Source of the DNA: Candidatus Gastranaerophilales bacterium
Lineage (GTDB): Bacteria > Cyanobacteriota > Vampirovibrionia > Gastranaerophilales > Gastranaerophilaceae
NCBI GenBank assembly: GCA_944323925.1
Contig: CALUUI010000008.1
Span: forward strand, 1 to 64,000
Length of the DNA: 64,000 bases
Reading direction: 5' to 3'
Shown: in pieces, positions 17,249 through 24,380 of the stretch
How the letters are laid out: every line of letters begins with the position of its first letter
How positions within the stretch are numbered: position 1 is the first letter of the stretch
The notes under the pieces: generated by a model
Told to the model about the DNA's origin: nothing
What the model saw: the letters and a program-made list of their open reading frames with translations, nothing else
Databases searched by the model: none
Translations under genes and position numbers: made by a program

Positions 17249-18198
17249 TACTCGTTAAAAACACCCATTCCTCTGAATTTGCTATATCTTTGAGCTCTTA
17301 ATTCATCAGCAGAATATGAATCTAATTCTTCCAATGCACCAATTAAAGCAGATTTCAATGTATCACTCATTTCTTGCGGATTGGTATGCGCACCACCCAG
17401 AGGTTCAGAAATTTTGCCGTCTATGACACCAAATTTAAGTAAATCATCAGCAGTAATCTTGAGCGCATCAGCCGCGTCTGCTGCCCTTGCAGCATCTCTC
17501 CAAAGAATAGAAGCACAACCTTCAGGAGAAATTACAGTGTAATAAGCGTACTCAAGCATAAACACTCTATTTGCGACCCCTAGCCCTAAAGCTCCACCAC
17601 TGCAGCCTTCACCTGTTATTACTGCTATTACCGGAACTCTTAGCTTTGACATTTCTCTTAAATTTACAGCAATAGCTATACCTTGACCTGTTTGCTCTGC
17701 TGTTATTCCGGGATATGCCCCAGGGGTATCTATTAATGTTATTATAGGAAGATTAAACTTATCAGCATGTTTAAACAACCTTAATGCTTTTCTATACCCT
17801 TGCGGTTGCGGCATACCAAAGTTATACTCTAAATTTTCTTTAGTTGACTTACCTTTTTGAGTTCCGATAAGCATAACATTTCTGCCTGCTATTGTTGCTA
17901 GTCCCCCAATAATGGCTCTGTCATCAGAACCCTCTCTGTCTCCGTGTAATTCAACAAAGGTTTCACACATCATATTGGTATAGTCCAAAAAGTTTGGACG
18001 CTCACTGTGACGTGCGATTTGAAGTTTTTGAGATGGCTTTAATGCTTCATACATTTCTCGTTTTATTTCAGTTGCTTGTTTTTCGAGGTTTTCAATTTCG
18101 CCATTAAAATCCATGCCTGACTCCAAACTCATTTTTTTAAATTCGTCTATTTTTTTTTGTATTTCTAAAATCGGTTTTTCAAACTCCAACACTGTCAT
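17248..18198 (-). CDS. accA: Acetyl-CoA carboxylase carboxyltransferase subunit alpha
   Basis: This 316-aa subunit works with AccD to move the carboxyl group from biotin to acetyl-CoA, the first step of fatty-acid synthesis. The family stretch KHADKFNLPIITLIDTPGAY and the following GQGIAIAVNLREMSKLRVPV are present. So is GEGCSGGALGLGVANRVFML, which forms the oxyanion hole. It lies 3 bp after accD and overlaps prmA by one base. Confidence 0.97.
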   Translation of the reverse strand: MTVLEFEKPILEIQKKIDEFKKMSLESGMDFNGEIENLEKQATEIKREMYEALKPSQKLQIARHSERPNFLDYTNMMCETFVELHGDREGSDDRAIIGGLATIAGRNVMLIGTQKGKSTKENLEYNFGMPQPQGYRKALRLFKHADKFNLPIITLIDTPGAYPGITAEQTGQGIAIAVNLREMSKLRVPVIAVITGEGCSGGALGLGVANRVFMLEYAYYTVISPEGCASILWRDAARAADAADALKITADDLLKFGVIDGKISEPLGGAHTNPQEMSDTLKSALIGALEELDSYSADELRAQRYSKFRGMGVFNE

Positions 18199-18201
18199 TC
18201 T

Positions 18202-19068
18202 TTATACTCCATGAATAGTAAGAACTTCGGCGAGCTTATCTCTTAGCTCTGCACGTTTTGATATTATATCTACTTGCCCGTATTTTAACAGGTATTCAGC
18301 TGTTTGGAAATCAGCCGGTAGACTTTGCCTAATTGTTTGCTCTATTACACGACGCCCGGCAAATCCTATTCTTGCGCCTTGTTCTGCAATAATGATATCG
18401 CCTAATGTCCCAAAACTTGCTGTAATTCCGCCAAATGTCGGTTCTGTTAATACGTTTATATAAAGCAAACCTGCTTCATCTAACTTGCCTACGGCACAAG
18501 AGGTCTTTGCCATCTGCATTAGACTCAATGCACTTTCCTGCATTCTTGCTCCGCCTGATGAGGTTACGGCGATTACTGGTAATTTTTGTTTGATTGCTTC
18601 TTCTATTATTCGGGTTACTTTCTCTCCAACTACACTTCCCATTGAGCCGCCCATATAATCAAAATCCATTACGGCTGCAGCTACTCTGTGTCCTTTTATT
18701 TCACCTATACCTGTTATTACGGCTTCATCAAGATTAGTTTTTGCATGTGCCTTCTCTAATCTATCTTTATATGGTTCTGTATCTACGAAATCCAAAGGAT
18801 CTGTAGGGGTTATGTTTTTAAACCTTTCTGTAAAAGTATCCTTATCAAACAATAATTTGATTCTCTTTGTTGCATTTATTCTGTAATGATATTCACATAC
18901 CGGACATACCATCATATTTTCTTCTAAATCTGTCTTTAGTATTTGATTTTCACAGTGAACACATTTTGTCCATAAACTTGGTTGCCCATCTTCTTCCATC
19001 TTCATTTCTGCCTCACGACGGCGAATTTGTGCTTCCTTACGTTTTTCAAACCAATCTTGTATTGTCAT
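18202..19068 (-). CDS. accD: Acetyl-CoA carboxylase carboxyltransferase subunit beta
   Basis: This 288-aa subunit has the N-terminal zinc ribbon C36-x2-C39 ... C55-x2-C58 and a crotonase-fold body with the SSGGARMQESALSLMQMAKT motif. It pairs with AccA, encoded directly downstream. It is the first gene of the operon and has a promoter at 19127-19154. The ribosome site is unclear: the bases before the ATG are ACTTATAAATAT. Confidence 0.97.
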   Translation of the reverse strand: MTIQDWFEKRKEAQIRRREAEMKMEEDGQPSLWTKCVHCENQILKTDLEENMMVCPVCEYHYRINATKRIKLLFDKDTFTERFKNITPTDPLDFVDTEPYKDRLEKAHAKTNLDEAVITGIGEIKGHRVAAAVMDFDYMGGSMGSVVGEKVTRIIEEAIKQKLPVIAVTSSGGARMQESALSLMQMAKTSCAVGKLDEAGLLYINVLTEPTFGGITASFGTLGDIIIAEQGARIGFAGRRVIEQTIRQSLPADFQTAEYLLKYGQVDIISKRAELRDKLAEVLTIHGV

Positions 19069-19126
19069 ATATTTATAAGTAAACTCCGTACTAACTAATA
19101 CACATTCTTTTTAAAACTACCTCTAA

Positions 19127-19154
19127 ATTATACATCAAAAAAAATCATAGTCTA
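19127..19154 (-). promoter_or_regulatory. Promoter of accD-accA-prmA-kdsB
   Basis: On the minus strand TAGACT, a 16-base spacer and TATAAT predict a start near 19120, about 50 bases before accD. Confidence 0.55.
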
Positions 19155-19230
19155 TAACTTTACAAACTTTTATTAACTTATTGACTTCTTTAAATTCATT
19201 ATTAAATATACATTATTGGAGTAATAATCG

Positions 19231-19647
19231 ATGATAAATAATTTGATTTTAGACCTGTTTTACAATTTTATCCCCGCAAGGGAATGTCAGCACGATAAAG
19301 TTTCACCTATGTCTGATGGTGAATATTGTCCTGATTGCGGAAGATATATTGTAAATGAATGGTACATTACCCGTTGTAAATGCTGTGGGGTAAGACTTCA
19401 AAGCGTAAAAAAAGGTGATAAGATAGTTCCTGCTGAGAATTTTTGTCATAACTGCGGAGGTTCGGATTTTTATTTAGAAAAGCTATCTAAAATCGATTTT
19501 ATCAACATTAACTATGCCGTTCTTATTAAAAAGGCTATGGAGGATGGATCTTTTTCTCGTACAACACAATGCTGGCAAGAACCGGAAGATAGTAAAAATA
19601 ATGTAGTTAAACTTTTACCATTCTTAGAGAAGAAAAATTTGTTTTAA
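19231..19647 (+). CDS. Small double zinc-ribbon protein
   Basis: The 138-aa protein has three to four metal-binding Cys pairs: CPDCG (about 32-36), CKCCG (about 47-51) and CHNCGG (about 70-75), plus an N-terminal C-x-H. The arrangement suggests two zinc ribbons that could bind nucleic acid or protein. The C-terminal third lacks Cys and is partly helical. The ATG has a GGAG ribosome site 10 bases upstream. It is convergent with the histidine kinase gene, with a 5-bp gap. No family recognised. Confidence 0.8.
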   Translation: MINNLILDLFYNFIPARECQHDKVSPMSDGEYCPDCGRYIVNEWYITRCKCCGVRLQSVKKGDKIVPAENFCHNCGGSDFYLEKLSKIDFININYAVLIKKAMEDGSFSRTTQCWQEPEDSKNNVVKLLPFLEKKNLF

Positions 19648-19652
19648 TTTTG

Positions 19653-20924
19653 TTATTTTGTTTCTTCTAGAATAGGAAGGTCAATTATAAATGTAGAACC
19701 ATTATTTACTTCACTTTTTACTGAAATCTTACCCCCGTGTAGTTCTACAAGTTCTTTTGTTATAGTTAATCCTAGTCCCGTTGAAGACTCTTTTTTAGTG
19801 TATGCTGAATCCAGTTGTACAAATTTTGCAAAAATTTTGCCGTGATACTTTGGATCAATGCCTATACCATTGTCGTGTACTGATAATATTATTCGTTTCT
19901 TATCTTTTTTTGCATCCAAGATTATTTCACCATTTTCCGGTGTAAATTTTATCGCATTACTTACCAAGTTATAGAACACCTGCTGCATTTTTTGATAATC
20001 AGCATATATTTCAAAGTCCTCTTCAAAATCTTTTATCATTCTTATATTTTTTTTAGCAGCAAGCGGTAAGAGCACATTACAAACTTCAGTGTATAAAATA
20101 TCTATACTAAAACGGCTTCTGGAGAGCTTCATAGCCTTTGCTTCTATCTTTGAAATATCAAGTATTTCATTTATCATACCTAAAAGCCTTAAACCTGATA
20201 CTCTGATTTCTTTTATAAATTCTTCCTGTTTATCAGATAGTTTCCCATACATACCGTTCTCTAAGATTTCTGAAAAACCCAGTATCGCATTTAAGGGAGT
20301 CCTTAACTCGTGTGAAACATTTGCTAAAAATTCGTTTTTAACCTTGTCTGCCTCTAATATTTTTTCGTTTTGTTCTTTTATTGTTTTATATGCGTTATTT
20401 TTCTCAATAATACCGTCTTTTAAGGCTTTAAGTTGAATTTTAAATACATTTGATAGCTCTAAATCCTTTATAACGTATGAAATTATACAAGAGATAGTTT
20501 TTAATATATCTAAATCTTCAGCTGTATAGATTTCTCCGTCATTCCTAACAAGAACTAATAAACCAAAAACCGTAGATTTAATAATCAGCTTTGAAATTGC
20601 ATAATTACAGTCATTTCCTCTGATTTTTAGTAGTTTAATAATTGGATGATTGTCATCGCATAGATAATTATCCTCAGAGTAAATATACTTTTTCTCTCTT
20701 TGATTAAATCTGAATAAACTCTCTGGTGTGTATGTTGAATATTCCTTATAAGAATATTTTAACTGCAAACTTTCAGGGTTTATATAGTATATAAATGCAT
20801 CCGTAAACTCAAAAATTTTACTTAATTTTTCAAAAATACCTACAACATCATCTTTGTCATTTAGGTTTGTTTCAAAAAATTGAGGAAAAATATTTAATGC
20901 ATCGTGAAGACTAATTTTTGACAT
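19653..20924 (-). CDS. GAF-type sensor histidine kinase, orphan
   Basis: The 423-aa cytoplasmic kinase has a GAF-like sensor domain at about 10-155, a coiled coil at about 160-195, and a phosphoacceptor domain with H205 in NVSHELRTPLNAIL. The HATPase carries N box NLVSNAIKFT, G1 DNGIGID and G2 STGLGLTITKELV. There are no membrane helices, so the signal is probably internal or brought by a partner. No response regulator is next to it. The N-terminal IYYINPESLQLKYSYKEYST fits a GAF strand pattern. Confidence 0.92.
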   Translation of the reverse strand: MSKISLHDALNIFPQFFETNLNDKDDVVGIFEKLSKIFEFTDAFIYYINPESLQLKYSYKEYSTYTPESLFRFNQREKKYIYSEDNYLCDDNHPIIKLLKIRGNDCNYAISKLIIKSTVFGLLVLVRNDGEIYTAEDLDILKTISCIISYVIKDLELSNVFKIQLKALKDGIIEKNNAYKTIKEQNEKILEADKVKNEFLANVSHELRTPLNAILGFSEILENGMYGKLSDKQEEFIKEIRVSGLRLLGMINEILDISKIEAKAMKLSRSRFSIDILYTEVCNVLLPLAAKKNIRMIKDFEEDFEIYADYQKMQQVFYNLVSNAIKFTPENGEIILDAKKDKKRIILSVHDNGIGIDPKYHGKIFAKFVQLDSAYTKKESSTGLGLTITKELVELHGGKISVKSEVNNGSTFIIDLPILEETK

Positions 20925-21006
20925 AATTTGATTTTAGCAGAGTAAAGTTATAAGAGCAATAATATTTTTGTATGTTATACTAAAAATATATAAAAGGGGG
21001 ATTTTT

Positions 21007-21969
21007 ATGAGAGCAGTAGTATTTGACGAAACATTACAATATAGAGAAGATTATCAAAAACCAGTGCCACAAAAGGGCGAAGCTCTTGTTAAAGTTGTGC
21101 TTGCCGGAATTTGCAATACAGATTATGAAATAACAAAAGGTTATATGGGCTATAAGGGGATTTTAGGTCACGAGTTTGTAGGAATAGTAGAAGAAGTTAA
21201 TGGTGAGGACAAGTCCCTTGTTGGTAAAAGAGTTGTAGCAGAAATAAGCTGGGGGTGTGATTCTCCTGATTGTTCTTGGTGTGCGGTTAAAAACTACAGA
21301 CATTGTCCAAACAGACATACCTTGGGTATTTGGAGAAAAGACGGATGCTTTGCTGATTATGTTACAATCCCGACAAATGTACTTTTTGAAATTCCTGATA
21401 ACGTTACAAATGAACAAGCTGTATTTACCGAACCACTTGCTGCAGCCTGTGAAATTTCAGAACAATTACACATCCAGCCTTGTCAAACAGTTTTAGTTCA
21501 AGGCGATGGGAAGTTAGGACTTATAACAGCATTAACACTGAATTCTCAAAACTACGATGTTACTTTAGTTGGAAAACATCCTGAAAAATTAGCACTTGTT
21601 CAAGGTTTGGGAATAAAAACAGTACTTCTAAATGATCTTGGAGATAAAAAATATGATGTTGTAGTAGAAGCTACAGGTTCCGTTTCAGGTTTTGAGTCAG
21701 CAATGGTTCATACAAGACCAAGAGGCATCCTTGTTCTTAAAAGTACCGTTGCAACAGGTAAAGAACTTAATCTTGCACCTATTGTTATTGATGAAATAAC
21801 TGTCCTAGGTTCTCGTTGCGGACAGTTTAAACCTGCAATTAGAATTTTGGAAAGAAATGCTATTGATTTTTCTAAATTGATTACTCAAATTTATCCTGTA
21901 GAAAAATCATTGGAAGCATTTGAAAGAAATAAGGCAAAAGATTCCGTTAAAGTACTAATTAAGTTTTAA
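21007..21969 (+). CDS. Zinc-dependent MDR alcohol/threonine dehydrogenase-like enzyme
   Basis: The 320-aa medium-chain dehydrogenase has catalytic zinc ligands in GICNTDYE and GHEFVGIVEE, and a structural zinc lobe with four Cys (CDSPDCSWC then HCPNR). The Rossmann fold is around VLVQGDGKLGLITALTL, and a later VVEATGS is typical of sorbitol/threonine dehydrogenase relatives. The loop GDGKLG replaces the usual GxGxxG. I start at 21007, behind AAAAGGGGG; an in-frame ATG 13 codons earlier lacks a ribosome site. The substrate is unknown. The gene is monocistronic and ends in a 40-bp palindrome. Confidence 0.9.
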   Translation: MRAVVFDETLQYREDYQKPVPQKGEALVKVVLAGICNTDYEITKGYMGYKGILGHEFVGIVEEVNGEDKSLVGKRVVAEISWGCDSPDCSWCAVKNYRHCPNRHTLGIWRKDGCFADYVTIPTNVLFEIPDNVTNEQAVFTEPLAAACEISEQLHIQPCQTVLVQGDGKLGLITALTLNSQNYDVTLVGKHPEKLALVQGLGIKTVLLNDLGDKKYDVVVEATGSVSGFESAMVHTRPRGILVLKSTVATGKELNLAPIVIDEITVLGSRCGQFKPAIRILERNAIDFSKLITQIYPVEKSLEAFERNKAKDSVKVLIKF

Positions 21970-21984
21970 ATCATATATGATGCA

Positions 21985-22024
21985 TATAAAATGGCTTCAA
22001 TCAATTGATTGAAGCCATTTTATA
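21985..22024. terminator. Perfect 40-bp palindromic bidirectional terminator
   Basis: All 40 bases are self-complementary around the centre CAATTG (22002-22007), with the GC-richer core ATGGCTTCAA. It lies between the dehydrogenase gene and the convergent thrB. Confidence 0.9.
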
Positions 22025-22041
22025 GTATATAATCATCATAA

Positions 22042-22986
22042 CTATTTATCATCAAGAATAATAGCACCCTGTTCTTCAACCTTCAGAGTTCTGACATCTG
22101 AAGATATTCCAAAGCCATCCCATATCTCTTTTACTATAGATTTAATCTTTTCCGTATCATAATTCTTTGACACTACAAGCATAGTAGGCCCTGCACCACT
22201 TAGTACACAGCCGATTACTCCCTGCTCATTCTTAAATCTGTCCATTATTTCTTGCATGCCTGGTATTAACTTTATTCTATATGGTTGATGAATTCGATCA
22301 TTTAAAGCTCTTGCCATTAATTCATCATCTTCTTTTTCTATTGCATACATTAGCATCGCAGAATGCTTTAAGTTATAAACAGCATCAGAAAGAGGTATTT
22401 CTTTTGGTATAACTGATCTGGAAATAGCTGTAGAAAGTTCAAAATCAGGAACACAAACCGTTAAGTCCCAACTTTTTGGCCAGTTTAATTTCCTGTATAT
22501 AATACTTCCGTCTTCTTCAGTGGAAGAAAATACAACTCCACCGACAATAGCAGGTGTAACATTATCAGGATGCCCTTCAACTTCTGTAGCCATAGAGATT
22601 AAAGCCGTTTCATCAGCAGGAAATCCGTGCATTTTATTTGCAGCAATCAAGGCTCCAACTATTACAGATGCTGAGCTTCCAAGCCCTCTGGTAATTGGAA
22701 TGTCTGATTGAATATTGATTTTTAACTCAGATGGCTCTTGACCGATTGAATTATACAAGAGCTCAACGGCTTTGTATGCGATATTATTTTCATCTTTTGG
22801 TATATCATCAACAAATATACTTCCCGCATCATTACTGTTGGCTATAATGTTTATTTCTATACCGGATCCAGGAAGAACGGTTTCTTCTATTGTTATTGTA
22901 TTATATATAGGTAATGCAATTCCAAAGCAATCAAACCCCGGGCCCAAATTTGCCGATGTTGCAGGAACTCTAACGCTAACTTTCAT
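22042..22986 (-). CDS. thrB: Homoserine kinase
   Basis: The 314-aa GHMP kinase phosphorylates homoserine in the threonine pathway. The start VRVPATSANLGPGFDCFGIAL is the ThrB signature. The phosphate loop ITRGLGSSASVIVGAL lies near residue 90-105 and the C-terminal GCVLSGAGPTMLVV motif completes the set. No other threonine gene is adjacent. A promoter with an extended -10 lies at 23014-23022 and the ribosome site is GAGGA. Confidence 0.96.
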   Translation of the reverse strand: MKVSVRVPATSANLGPGFDCFGIALPIYNTITIEETVLPGSGIEINIIANSNDAGSIFVDDIPKDENNIAYKAVELLYNSIGQEPSELKINIQSDIPITRGLGSSASVIVGALIAANKMHGFPADETALISMATEVEGHPDNVTPAIVGGVVFSSTEEDGSIIYRKLNWPKSWDLTVCVPDFELSTAISRSVIPKEIPLSDAVYNLKHSAMLMYAIEKEDDELMARALNDRIHQPYRIKLIPGMQEIMDRFKNEQGVIGCVLSGAGPTMLVVSKNYDTEKIKSIVKEIWDGFGISSDVRTLKVEEQGAIILDDK

Positions 22987-23013
22987 AAATCATCCTCATA
23001 CTCTTTAGAAAAA

Positions 23014-23022
23014 ATTATATCA
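23014..23022 (-). promoter_or_regulatory. Extended -10 promoter of thrB
   Basis: The minus strand reads TGATATAAT; it overlaps the stop codon of the upstream HD-domain gene. Predicted transcription starts near 23007, about 20 bases before the thrB ATG. Confidence 0.5.
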
Positions 23023-23842
23023 TAGACACATTTATCTTCCCAAATTTGGCAGATAAATCATCCATATGGTGAATTAAATATAATTCAGGTGCTAAGTCTT
23101 TTTCGTTTAAGTCAATAATAGCACCCCATTCTGCTCTGGCATGGTGTGCTGCTATCATTTTTGCTATATTCTTAAACCCCGCATTCATACATATTGAAAA
23201 ACCATATTGTGAATGGGTTAACCAGTCTTTTCTAAATTCTTCATCATAATCTATAAGTCCAGTTTCTGTATCAATAGTGTACTCAAATATTTTACCTATA
23301 TCATGCAACAAGCACGCTGCAAGTACCTCGTCTTTATTTATTTTTGCTGCAAATAGCGGTAAATTTATTGATGTAAACTCTAAGCACTCCAATGTATGCA
23401 CCATTAACCCGCCTATATAATTGTGGTGCATTAATTTGGCTGCCGGTGAAATCTTAATCTTTTCTGCGTTTTCTTTGTATATATTCAACACAAATTCTTT
23501 TATTTCTGAATTTTGTATCTCATCTATATATTTCAGCAACTCATTATACGCGTCTTCTCTTTCGGTTGGCTCTAAGCCCATCTTTGCTTCTTTTATTAAT
23601 TCCAATGCTGATACTAAGCAGTTATTATATTTTTCGTTAAAAGATCCTGAGACAATACGTAGCTGATTGCCAGTCCTAAATAACTTTGAATCTAGGCGGT
23701 TTAATGTTTCTTCCCATAGTATGCAATTTAGCAAAGATTCGTCAGACGGGTTTTTTAACTGCAATTTTCCCATTTTTGTTCCGGCTTTAGTATCACCGAT
23801 TGAAAAAACTACTACCTCATATATAGTTTCAGTGCTGAACAT
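23015..23842 (-). CDS. YhaM-like HD-domain 3'-5' exoribonuclease
   Basis: The 275-aa protein combines an N-terminal OB-fold-like region (about 1-90, beginning EVVVFSIGDTKAGTKMGKLQ) with an HD domain at about 150-270. The HD part shows HHNYIGGLMVHTLEC, LLHDIGKIFEY and HSQYGFSI, then AAHHARAEWG, matching YhaM/CBF1-type nucleases that trim RNA or ssDNA. I start at 23842 because GGAG lies 5 bases before that ATG. Longer in-frame starts lack a ribosome site. It runs codirectionally into thrB. Confidence 0.88.
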   Translation of the reverse strand: MFSTETIYEVVVFSIGDTKAGTKMGKLQLKNPSDESLLNCILWEETLNRLDSKLFRTGNQLRIVSGSFNEKYNNCLVSALELIKEAKMGLEPTEREDAYNELLKYIDEIQNSEIKEFVLNIYKENAEKIKISPAAKLMHHNYIGGLMVHTLECLEFTSINLPLFAAKINKDEVLAACLLHDIGKIFEYTIDTETGLIDYDEEFRKDWLTHSQYGFSICMNAGFKNIAKMIAAHHARAEWGAIIDLNEKDLAPELYLIHHMDDLSAKFGKINVSMI

Positions 23843-23911
23843 AAGTACTCCATACATTGTATTACGCCGATAGTGTAATACAAACAAGCAAAAAACAAAA
23901 GTAAAATGTTA

Positions 23912-24160
23912 TTAAGCTAGATAATTAAAAGATTCCTTTTGTGATTCGTCGTTAATGATATTTTGTTCACAAAATTCTTTCCAAAGCGCAATCTTATGAA
24001 ACATCTCGCTCAAAGAATTCTGTGTATTTGTATTCTCTTTCTTAGATCCAAAATAATTAAAATGGTCGTAACCATTTTTCTTAACTGCGGGATTAGTCGC
24101 AGTGTTCTTTCCCCCTGAATATTTAGTAGATGATAAGCTCGATATTGCAGACACTAACAT
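23912..24160 (-). CDS. Small hypothetical protein, 82 aa
   Basis: A strong ribosome site (AGAAGGAGTG, 8 bases before ATG) supports this small gene. The N-terminal half is Ser/Asn/Lys-rich and probably disordered. The C-terminal half (about 45-75, SEMFHKIALWKEFCEQNII) looks helical. No signal peptide or membrane segment is seen. Family unknown. It is divergent from the 963-aa repeat protein. Confidence 0.65.
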   Translation of the reverse strand: MLVSAISSLSSTKYSGGKNTATNPAVKKNGYDHFNYFGSKKENTNTQNSLSEMFHKIALWKEFCEQNIINDESQKESFNYLA

Positions 24161-24380
24161 GCAAAATTCACTCCTTCTGTTGTTATTCTATCATGCAAAA
24201 GTAAAAATTACAATAACCAAAAAGCAGAATTTTTTATAAGGATATAACTAGTTTTAGAAAACAAAATGTAAATTTTTGTAAATTTTGTATTAAAAACCTT
24301 AAAGTTTTTGAGATTTTTATCCGTAAAAGGGGAATGTATGTAGTATAGGTATGTGAAAAAATTAAGAAAGGAGAATATAT

